Below are positions 1 through 6,900 of a stretch of DNA of 7,052 nt, piece by piece. The stretch spans positions 1 through 7,052 of the forward strand of contig JADZFI010000507.1 of NCBI GenBank assembly GCA_020850025.1. Direction: 5' to 3'. The notes beneath the pieces are model-generated. The model worked only from the letters and a program-made list of their open reading frames with translations, did not search any database and was not told the origin of the DNA. Position 1 is the stretch's first letter. Every line of letters begins with the position of its first letter. The DNA comes from Saprospiraceae bacterium. GTDB lineage: Bacteria; Bacteroidota; Bacteroidia; Chitinophagales; Saprospiraceae. Both the position numbers and the translations under genes were made by a program.

Positions 1-184
1 CAGCCAATGCGGCCAACAGACCGGCAAGGTATAGGGTATTGGATGCAAGGGTGATGAGTGTTGGCAGCGCTTTGTAAAGCAGATATCCTCCGCCCAACAA
101 AATGGCGGCCATAAATATGCCTCCGGTTACCCCTTCCGGGCGTTCCCAAAAGTTTTTGGGCTTGATGGGTTGCATGTCTGTCAT
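1..184 (-). CDS. Small membrane protein, partial (N-terminal 61 residues; gene continues past the left edge)
   Basis: The reading frame opens with ATG at 184 and stays open to base 1, so the 3' part of the gene is outside the window. The visible 61 residues begin MTDMQPIKPKNFWERPEG, a short charged cytoplasmic-looking leader. Two hydrophobic stretches follow, about residues 21-38 (around GGIFMAAILLGGGYLL) and 41-61 (around LITLASNTLYLAGLLAAL), both likely membrane helices. A second Met at residue 4 is an alternative start. No Shine-Dalgarno is visible, which is usual in Bacteroidota. It lies 39 bp downstream of the 64-aa membrane protein gene on the same strand, so it is probably the third gene of one transcript. 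I do not recognise the family. The frame is too short for the standard ORF length filter but is supported by its composition, position and strand. Confidence 0.65.
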   Translation of the reverse strand, partial: MTDMQPIKPKNFWERPEGVTGGIFMAAILLGGGYLLYKALPTLITLASNTLYLAGLLAALA

Positions 185-223
185 GTTGCGATGAGATTTC
201 GTTAATGGGTGATGGAATTGGAA

Positions 224-418
224 TCAATTTTTGAAAATGGCCCTGAAAAAGCCCTGCACCATCGATCTGAAGCGCTCATTAAAAGCGAACAGTACGATGA
301 AGGCCAGCACAAAGAGTCCAAAAAAGCTGATGAACACTTTTAGTGCTTTGAAAACCAGCCAAAGGGCAATAAGGCCCGCCAGAAACACAAAGAAAGGGTT
401 TTTAAGCAGATCATTCAT
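224..418 (-). CDS. Hypothetical 64-aa protein with two membrane helices
   Basis: A 64-residue frame from ATG at 418 to TGA at 224-226. The protein is almost entirely two hydrophobic helices, about residues 8-26 and 28-46 (SFFGLFVLAFIVLFAF), followed by a basic tail (NERFRSMVQGFFRAIFKN) with amphipathic character. The shape suggests a helical hairpin in the inner membrane with a cytoplasmic tail lying on the surface. It sits 25 bp after the coiled-coil gene and 39 bp before the partial membrane gene, all on one strand, which supports an operon. Its first bases resemble those of the upstream gene (CTTACCATGA shared, MNDLLKN against MSDFLKK). A longer plus-strand frame (231-719) overlaps it but is rich in Lys/Ser/Phe with no recognisable domain and looks like a shadow. 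No family recognised; function unknown. Confidence 0.7.
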   Translation of the reverse strand: MNDLLKNPFFVFLAGLIALWLVFKALKVFISFFGLFVLAFIVLFAFNERFRSMVQGFFRAIFKN

Positions 419-443
419 GGTAAGTCAAGAGGGATTTTTTCGG

Positions 444-1106
444 TCATTTCAGGTATTGCTGTATTTTTTGCAGATCGTCCTGAACCTGGGCATAAACGGT
501 ATTGAAGGTGGCTTCAAAGTCGGCCCTGGTAGCTTCAATCTTAAGCGTACTGTCGGAAATTTCCTGACGAATTTGCTCACTTCGAAGTCGGTGTTGCTCA
601 ATTTCTTCTGTAAGCTTTCTTATCTGTTCCGTTTTCTGCTGTATGGCGGCTTCCAGACTTTTAGCTTCCTCCTGGCGATTCCCCACCAGTTTGGCCATTT
701 GCTGGGCATGAGCGTCTGAAAAGTGCTGCTTTTCGGTATTCAACACGCCAAGATAATGATGCACGGATTCTGCCAGCTTGGAGGCCGTAACCCCCATGGT
801 TTGAGCCATCGCGTAAGCTGATTGAAACTTTGTTGGCTCATCCATAGCCATTTTGGACAAATTTTTCAGTGCCTGCCGGAACTCGAAATAATCAAAGCCA
901 TCCTGGTTTTGCCGTTCCAGGGCGGTGGCGAGTGCTTCCAGAAACTTGTCACTCACTGATCCGCCTGACTGAACGGGGCTTGGCGCTGTAGCCACAGCGG
1001 TGTCCTGGCTCCCGGCCACCTCTTGTTTGACATTCTCATTGCCTGATTTCGACGTTTCGTCCTCGACGATGAATACTGACTTAAACTTTTTCAAAAAATC
1101 GCTCAT
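444..1106 (-). CDS. Hypothetical coiled-coil protein, 220 aa
   Basis: The predicted protein starts MSDFLKKFKSVFIVEDE. A low-complexity Ser/Gly/Ala/Val linker follows (about residues 18-50), then a compact helical region (about 52-120, with GFDYFEFRQALKNL and AYAMAQTMGV). The C-terminus is a long heptad-rich coiled coil (about 122-220, rich in E, Q, K and R) ending QKIQQYLK. There is no signal peptide or membrane helix, so it is probably cytoplasmic. An in-frame ATG at 1157 would add 17 residues, but it overlaps the TAnnTTTG promoter-like box at 1155-1162 and the extra residues (MCVHLWTYSG...) do not look like a conserved N-terminus, so ATG 1106 is preferred. It is the first gene of a probable three-gene operon with two small membrane proteins. 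From memory, proteins of this shape (short basic start, linker, FDYFEF-like core, coiled coil) recur in Bacteroidota as unnamed hypotheticals; I cannot assign a function. Confidence 0.82.
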   Translation of the reverse strand: MSDFLKKFKSVFIVEDETSKSGNENVKQEVAGSQDTAVATAPSPVQSGGSVSDKFLEALATALERQNQDGFDYFEFRQALKNLSKMAMDEPTKFQSAYAMAQTMGVTASKLAESVHHYLGVLNTEKQHFSDAHAQQMAKLVGNRQEEAKSLEAAIQQKTEQIRKLTEEIEQHRLRSEQIRQEISDSTLKIEATRADFEATFNTVYAQVQDDLQKIQQYLK

Positions 1107-1154
1107 GGTAAGCTTTAATATTTCCGAACCGGAATAGGTCCAAAGGTGAACACA

Positions 1155-1188
1155 CAAATGTACGCCAAATCGATTTCGTCGGCGACAA
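1155..1188 (-). promoter_or_regulatory. Candidate Bacteroidota promoter for the coiled-coil gene operon
   Basis: Read on the minus strand, TACATTTG at 1162-1155 matches the Bacteroidota -7 consensus TAnnTTTG exactly. A TTG at 1188-1186 lies 23 bp upstream, at the long edge of the accepted spacing for the -33 element. Transcription would begin near 1148 and leave a leader of roughly 40 nt before the ATG at 1106. The box lies over the alternative ATG at 1157, which helps choose the shorter protein. This is a consensus match only. Confidence 0.45.
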
Positions 1189-1230
1189 TCCGGGAATTTC
1201 AGACAAATAAATAGTTTTGATCCGACGAAA
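1174..1230. repeat. Perfect 9-bp inverted repeat in the divergent intergenic region
   Basis: TTTCGTCGG at 1174-1182 and its exact reverse complement CCGACGAAA at 1222-1230 are separated by 39 bp. The left arm lies between the -7 and -33 elements of the leftward promoter candidate. The right arm overlaps the expected start region of the rightward one. It could be a pair of operator half-sites or a weak long-loop hairpin. A match of this length is not very unlikely by chance in 163 bp, so confidence in function is low. Confidence 0.3.
1212..1219 (+). promoter_or_regulatory. Candidate -7 box for the EAD-like membrane protein gene
   Basis: TAGTTTTG matches the Bacteroidota -7 consensus TAnnTTTG and would place transcription start near 1225, about 45 nt before the ATG at 1270. 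I found no TTG at the expected -33 distance (about 1185-1195), so the promoter is incomplete by consensus and may be weak or need an activator. Confidence 0.33.
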
Positions 1231-1269
1231 CATAATTCGTTCCTTGTGATTGATTACACCATTTGCCCT

Positions 1270-2196
1270 ATGATTCATAAAGAAATCCTGGATACCATCC
1301 ATAAACAGATCAGCGAAGGCGAAACCGGACGCGCTCTTGAGACCTTCATCCAGTATCTGGAATCGGCATCGCTCCATCCGGAAATTCTCAGATCATTGCG
1401 CGTCATACAAGCCGGCTATTTTGATGTAAAGCGAAAGGAAAGCAATGGGATATTGCCATATTCAGAGGCAAGAACAGAATACGCCAGGGTAAACGACGCG
1501 GTGCTTGCCATGTTGGAAGAACTTATTTCCGGCAAACCTTCGAAATCGACCCAAAGCCGTCAATGGTCACCAGCAAGGATTCTGTCATTGGCAGGATTGA
1601 TTATTTTAGTGGCCCTTACGAGTTGGTGGATAATTAAGGAGCAGCAGCAGTCAGGGTCAGGCATCCAGTGCCCCATTTTTAAGCAAAAAAGCAAACGGGT
1701 CATGGTATTGGCCTTTCAACGTCTGAGTGGTGACGACTCCAGGCCGGAACTGAGTATTCAGACCAGAATTCAGGATCTAACCGAAAAGAACAATCTCAAT
1801 ACTGATGTTCAGCTTATCACCGGGGGCATGGCGGAAGCCAATCAGCCAGGAAATGGTCAGGAGGGCGCAGAGTTGGGCAAAAAATGTCAGGCAGACCTTG
1901 TGATTTGGGGCCAATATGAAAAATTTCAGGACTCTATTTCTGTTGACATAAGGTACGCATTCGCCGATGAACACTGGCCAGCCGGGATAGCCAGCACCAC
2001 TTTTAAAAATGTGAGTGAGATAAAATTTGACCAAATGAAGATCAGCAATCTGGATGAGGCCGTACTGCGCCTGTGTACTGCGCTCGCCTTGCACGAAAAC
2101 CGGATGGATCTGGCAAAAAAATGGCTGCTGAAACAGCCTAATCCCACTGAGCGGGAAAAAGGCTGGATCGATCAGTTGAAGAACACCAAAAATTAA
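1270..2196 (+). CDS. Single-pass membrane protein: EAD11-like N-terminal domain plus TolB/FlgO-like C-terminal domain
   Basis: A 308-aa protein from ATG 1270. A GTG at 1246 would add only eight residues, and the domain begins right at the ATG. Residues about 1-86 are helical and follow the pattern I associate with effector-associated domain 11: I-x-EGE-x-x-x-ALE, a middle helix with LRVIQAGYFDVKRKE, a turn NGILPYSEA, then EYARVNDAVLAMLEEL. EADs are known as death-domain-like adaptors in Bacteroidota and cyanobacterial conflict and signalling proteins. A basic linker leads to one membrane helix (about 104-122, SLAGLIILVALTSWWII). Residues about 142-245 resemble TolB/FlgO-like alpha/beta domains (RVMVLAFQRLSGDD, then ELGKKCQADLVIWGQYEK and ISVDIRYAF). 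The tail (260-308) is helical, like a single TPR-type pair. Positive-inside reasoning puts the EAD in the cytoplasm and the C-terminus in the periplasm. It is transcribed alone, divergent from the left operon. The domain calls are from recall of sequence patterns; the exact role is unknown. Confidence 0.8.
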   Translation: MIHKEILDTIHKQISEGETGRALETFIQYLESASLHPEILRSLRVIQAGYFDVKRKESNGILPYSEARTEYARVNDAVLAMLEELISGKPSKSTQSRQWSPARILSLAGLIILVALTSWWIIKEQQQSGSGIQCPIFKQKSKRVMVLAFQRLSGDDSRPELSIQTRIQDLTEKNNLNTDVQLITGGMAEANQPGNGQEGAELGKKCQADLVIWGQYEKFQDSISVDIRYAFADEHWPAGIASTTFKNVSEIKFDQMKISNLDEAVLRLCTALALHENRMDLAKKWLLKQPNPTEREKGWIDQLKNTKN

Positions 2197-2214
2197 GCGC
2201 CGCAAACAACAGCA

Positions 2215-3708
2215 TTACATCTTTCCGGAGGCAATTTTCTGCTCCAGGGCAGGAGAAGGGCGAATGGCATTGGCTTTCTTCCAATATTCTACGGCTTCTG
2301 TGGTTTTCCCGGTGATGGCCAGCGCATCCCCCAAATGCTCCAGTATGCCTGGATGTTGATCACCACCGAGGGGAAGAGCTTTTTGATATCTGGTAATGGC
2401 CGCTTCGAAGTCCTTTTTTCCCATCAGCGCCAATCCAATTTGATCCAGCATGTCAAGCCTCAAAGCCTGATTACCAGATACCATCAGAAGTCCTTGCTCC
2501 AACTGCCCCAAAGCATCGGCCGACCGGCCTTTGATGTTAGCGGCAATTCCGTAATAATAGTAGGCCTTGGGCTGGTTAGGAAAAGCGTCCATTGCCTTTT
2601 CTGCGGTGGATAACATCTCGTCGAATTGACCCTGAGAAAGCAGCAGATCAAGGGTATTGTCCCACACTGCAAATACCGTTGGATTCAGCTGAATACACTT
2701 TCGGTACCGTTCGAGTGCCTCTGATGGCCTGTTTAAATGGTAGAACAGGTCGCCTGAAAGGCTCCAGGCTTTTGCATCGTCTGCGTGATGTTTTTCCAGC
2801 AAAGCCCCCAATTCAAGAATGGTTTTTTGCAAACTGGCGCCGTCCGCTGTACTCAGCTTTGGAAAAAATGGCATCAATGCCTTTACCTTCTCATCAATGG
2901 GCACCATTGGATCGTCGAATAAAGCCCGGTATGTCTGCAATTTCGCAGCATCCGAACCAGACTCCCCGGTTGCCAGAGCCATTTTGGCAGTAGCGTTTTC
3001 GGGCTGCTTGCGAAGAACCTCTTCATAAGCCTGCCGGGCTCCGGTCTTGTCGCCGATCTTGTCCAGATACGCCGCAAGCTCCAACCGGTATTTCACCTCA
3101 TTAGGAAAAGCATCGGCCAGGCGTTTGTATTCAGTTGCAGCTTTTTTCAGATCGCCAAGGCCAACAAAAATGACATGGCGTTTGAAAATGATCTCCTCCC
3201 GGATGCCCACCAGACCTTCCCACTTGTCAAGGGCCTTCAAGCCGCGTTTGGGGTCTTCGTTTTTCAGGCTTAAATAAGCCAGTTGTTCATAGAATTCCGG
3301 TGTATTAGGGAAAAGCTTAACCAGGTTTTCGTAGGTTTTCACCGCATCGCCGATACGACCAGTTTTTTCAAAAAGATCGGCCTGGTAAACGAGATACCAC
3401 TCGTTATTAGGGGTCAATGCCACTGCTTTCCCAATGGATTCAAGCGCAGAAGGAAGATCACGCAAAGCCGTTTGAGTACGAGCCAGGCCGTACCAACCGG
3501 CATCAACGGACGGAAAATCGTACGTGAACTTCTTGTACAATTCAAGCGCTTTTTCATTATGGTTTAACAACCGCTCCTTTTCCGCAGTCAAGAACTGACT
3601 TTGACGCTTCACTTCTGCCTCCGGCACGGTTATTTTGGCCCCTCCAATGGTATTTTGGGCAACTCCAGCCAGGGGGAGCAAAATCAACAAACAGATTTTT
3701 ATGTTCAT
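2215..3708 (-). CDS. Secreted tetratricopeptide repeat (TPR) protein, 497 aa
   Basis: It starts at ATG 3708 with a Sec signal peptide (MNIKICLLILLPLAGVAQ, cleavage probably after GVA). There is no lipobox Cys, so it is predicted soluble in the periplasm or exported. A short lead-in (residues 25-50, QSQFLTAEKERLL) precedes TPR units at about 34-67, 68-101, 102-135, 136-169, 170-203 and 204-237. A helical non-TPR segment follows (about 250-310, FDDPMVPIDEKVKALMPFF). TPRs resume at about 312-345, 346-379, 380-413, 415-450 and 452-486. Typical TPR positions are visible, for example WYGLARTQTALRDLPSALE and AWSLSGDLFYHLNRPSEALE. The two TPR blocks split by a DxDxK-type helical insert match a Bacteroidota TPR family I know only as uncharacterised. 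TPRs act as protein-binding scaffolds. It lies 20 bp after the adhesin-like gene on the same strand, so co-transcription is likely. SprE/PorW-type T9SS TPR proteins are larger lipoproteins, so I do not assign that name. Confidence 0.92.
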   Translation of the reverse strand: MNIKICLLILLPLAGVAQNTIGGAKITVPEAEVKRQSQFLTAEKERLLNHNEKALELYKKFTYDFPSVDAGWYGLARTQTALRDLPSALESIGKAVALTPNNEWYLVYQADLFEKTGRIGDAVKTYENLVKLFPNTPEFYEQLAYLSLKNEDPKRGLKALDKWEGLVGIREEIIFKRHVIFVGLGDLKKAATEYKRLADAFPNEVKYRLELAAYLDKIGDKTGARQAYEEVLRKQPENATAKMALATGESGSDAAKLQTYRALFDDPMVPIDEKVKALMPFFPKLSTADGASLQKTILELGALLEKHHADDAKAWSLSGDLFYHLNRPSEALERYRKCIQLNPTVFAVWDNTLDLLLSQGQFDEMLSTAEKAMDAFPNQPKAYYYYGIAANIKGRSADALGQLEQGLLMVSGNQALRLDMLDQIGLALMGKKDFEAAITRYQKALPLGGDQHPGILEHLGDALAITGKTTEAVEYWKKANAIRPSPALEQKIASGKM

Positions 3709-3728
3709 GATCTGATTATTCTAAATGA

Positions 3729-3995
3729 TTAACGAAGCAAAGTAACCTCTCCTTTGCTAAACCTCAATGACCCATCGCCTCCCCTCCAAAAGATGACATA
3801 TACATAAACATCTGAGGCAGCGGGTTGGCCATTGATTTGACCATCCCAGCGAGCATTGGGCTCCGTACTTGAAAACACTTTTTGCCCCCAACGGTTGTAA
3901 ATTTCCATACTTTCTACCGCCGCTACACCCTCTACTATGGCCAGTCCGAAACCATCATTGGCGCCGTCGCCATTGGGAGTAAAGGCATTGGGCAA
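3729..3995 (-). other. CHU_C / gliding-motility-associated C-terminal (T9SS type B sorting) domain
   Basis: The last 88 or so residues carry the family's defining features in order: the entry motif PNAFTPNGDGANDGF, the strand with YNRWGQKVF, WDGQING-P, then strands DVYVYVIFW and the terminal GEVTLLR. This domain is found at the extreme C-terminus of Bacteroidota proteins exported by the type IX system. It is the strongest lineage marker in the window. Confidence 0.95.
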
Positions 3996-6900
3996 CTGAA
4001 CATCCGGTTTTATAACGGCAAATGTGATGGATTCTTCCTGAACACAGCCATTTGGAGAAATCACGGTCACCAGATAGGTCACGGAATCCCTGGTTGTAAC
4101 AGGGCTGACCGAAATTTGCTGGGTACTTCCAATCACTTCCATACCCTCCTGCCACTCAAAGATGAAATTGCTCACATTGGTACCAGGAATAAACGCGTCA
4201 AGCAATACCATTTCTCCTGCATTTATCTGATTGGTGTCCGGATCGCTTACGAGCTTAATGCTGAAATTGGGTAAAACCGTGACGTTAACAGTGTCTTCAT
4301 AAAGACAACCTTCCCCGTACATAAATTGCAAATTGTAACTGGAATTTTGATCCGGCGCAACCGAGAAGGTCGGATTAATTCCTCCGGGCTCCCAAAGATA
4401 AGTACCAGTCAGAAACGCCTCTGCACTGATGGTCAGTGGCTCCCCTGCACAAATAACGGTATCTTCCGTAACAACCATTTGCGGATTATACACTGTGATA
4501 TCAACCGAATAGGTTTTAGCACAACCATTTAAATAGGTACTAACCAGATAGGTGGCAGATTCCTCCGGATAGAACAACCCCGGAATCGCATCGTTCGAGT
4601 TGAATACCGGGGGTTCGGAACTCCAGGAATACGTTGCTCCGGGTGTCGCACCTGAGTTGAGCACCAATCCCTCACCCGGACATAACAAGGTATCGGAAGG
4701 GAATGCTACCTGTGCTACTGCTCCCTGAACATTGATGACAACCGTGTCGGAGGCAAGGCACTGGAGTGTGGGCGTCGGATAGGCATACTGCACAGAATAG
4801 GCGGTAGTAGTACCGGGCGAAACAGAAATTACCTGGCCTGTTTGACCGGTGTTCCACTGGAAAACACCTGGATAATTCCCTGCTGCGGTGAGTACTGTAG
4901 ACGCACCCGCGCATATCGTGTCTTCAAAATTGATGGATAAATTTCCGGGAGGCACCACAGGGATGGTAAATTGTTGTTGAACGGTACACCCATTCTCCAT
5001 AGTTACCAAATAGGTGGTGGTTTGAGTGGGCGTATCCATCGGTTGGGCAGCATTTGAGCTCAACCCCGCCGGGAAGGATGTCCAGGTATAGGTTACGGTT
5101 GAGTCCGCAACCAGGTTCAGTAATATGCTTTCTCCAAAACACAAAGTATCTGAAGGGAATTGAAAAACGGGCGCTTGATTCACTTCAACAGTAACTGATG
5201 CCGTTGCAGTACAACCATTCGCTACACCCGCAGAAAAAGTGTAGGTGGTTGTAGCAGAGGGGGCTGCCGTAGGGTTGGTGCAAGTGATACAACTTAAACC
5301 AATTGCAGGCGCCCAGGTCGGATTAGTCAACCCGGTTGCATTTGACACCTGGAGTTGTTGGCTTTCTCCAAAGCAAAGCTGAGGCGCTGCCGGAGATATC
5401 AAAAGCGTTGGCACAGGTTCTACAACAATCGTGGAAGATGCGGTATCCAAGCATGCTCCATTTTGGGTAATGCGCTGATAAACAGTTGTTTCAGCTGGAG
5501 TAGCCAGCAAAAAGTATTCATCATCCGGCAGTGTCTGCCCCTGTGATGTTTGCCAAACAAAGGTCAAATTCGGAAAGTTTGCACCGGAATAAGATGGCGA
5601 AACCAGCAATACCGGATTTCCCCCGCAAATTGTGGTATCCGAAGGGCTGATCTCCAGACTGGAAGGGAGGCTGTCCACCGCTATTGAAACCAACTCCTTG
5701 CGCACGCATCCCGGAAGTGAGGTGGTAATGGTGTAGACGATAGCACTGGATGGTTTGGCTACAGCAGACAAACCATCAGGTTGTACCTGAATTTGGGAGA
5801 GAGGAGACCAGCTTATGTTGGCATTGCCTGGAGTAACATTTAAGGCAATGGGCACGCTGTTTCCCTTGCAAATAGCCGTATCCGACACGCTAAGTGTTAC
5901 ATCAAGGGATACCACCGCGACCGTAACGGTTCGCACCTCCGTACAGGGGCCTGATGACGCAGTCAAAGTATATACGGTAGTTTGTGCAGGAGTGGCCACC
6001 GGATTGGGAGAAGCAGGGTCACTTAATGAACCATCGTTGGGTGTCCAGGTATAGGTAGTTGCCGGCTCCGGTAAGGTATTACCCAACAAAACACTTTGAC
6101 CCTTACAAATGGATGTATCATTGAAAACCGACAGATTTGGTCCGGTTGAAACGACCACCGTTTCCGTCACATTTTGGCAAACATCCACCACTTTTACTTC
6201 ATAAACAGTAGTCATGGACGGGCTGGCAAAAGGATTGGGACAATCGTTACAGGAAAGTCCGGCCGAGGGCGACCAGGCATAAGAAGCCCCTCCTGTCACC
6301 ATCAACTGTACCGCATTGCCGTTGCAGGAAGAAGTATCGTTGCTTACTGAAATCGGGTTGTTTTGTGGGCCAAACACTCCATCGGAGGTGCCGGAAAAGT
6401 CAATGGCCATACCATCCTCCTGAATATTGCCGTCAAAGTCATCCAGTAAGATCAGGTAAAATTTCCCGGCCTGAACGTCGATCCTGCGCACAAAGTCGTC
6501 GGCATTACCGAATGGCGGGTCGGTACCAGGGGTAGCGGGGCTTCCGCAATCAAAATTATCCAGTACCGGCAGGCCGGTAACCGGATGGATATCAGCCAAG
6601 CCGGTCAGATCTGCGCCGTCGTCCCAGGAGGAGCGAATGGGTTGATTGGTTTCGGCGAAATCGCACATTTCAGCCAGGCTGTTGATGGGGCCCCATACGT
6701 TAAAGTCAATATCCGTTGCCTCGTTGGCATTGGCTGACTGGACTGCAAATCCGAATTTACCATTCGCCTGTGCCTGAAAATAAAAGAACGAAAAGTTCAA
6801 TTCGAAACTTGGATTCAGGAAACAACCAGCATTTATACCATCCTGAATAAAGCCTGGATCACCCTGACCGGGTGTTAATGGCATGAATTGCGGAACATTA

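Noticed and set aside
231..719. 162-aa plus-strand frame
   Set aside because: It lies antisense over the 64-aa membrane gene and the end of the coiled-coil gene, has Lys/Ser/Phe-rich composition with no domain, and both opposing frames make better proteins.
1107..1157. Upstream ATG at 1157 as start of the coiled-coil protein
   Set aside because: It overlaps the TAnnTTTG box and adds a non-protein-like 17-residue extension. ATG 1106 gives a typical start MSDFLKKF.
1246..1269. GTG at 1246 as start of the EAD-like protein
   Set aside because: The added eight residues (MIDYTICP) precede the domain without adding to it. ATG at 1270 fits the domain boundary and leader length better, though GTG cannot be excluded.
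1081..1377. 98-aa minus-strand frame across the divergent intergenic region
   Set aside because: It covers both promoters, overlaps the starts of two better genes and shows no domain or sensible composition.
1777..2205. 142-aa minus-strand frame antisense to the EAD-like gene
   Set aside because: No start context and no domain; it is the antisense shadow of a well-supported coding region.
3655..3708. Lipoprotein signal for the TPR protein
   Set aside because: The only Cys (residue 6) is inside the hydrophobic core and no L-x-[AG]-C lipobox is present; the end LAGVAQ fits a signal peptidase I site.
3882..4274. Plus-strand frames inside the adhesin gene (such as 3882-4274 and 5815-6054)
   Set aside because: They are antisense to a continuous repeat-domain protein with clear family motifs; none has a recognisable domain of its own.
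5079..6056. Exact 15-bp repeat (TGTCCAGGTATAGGT at 5079-5093 and 6042-6056) as a DNA-level repeat or recombination site
   Set aside because: It encodes the same conserved YTWT strand in two Ig-like repeats, so protein-level conservation explains it.
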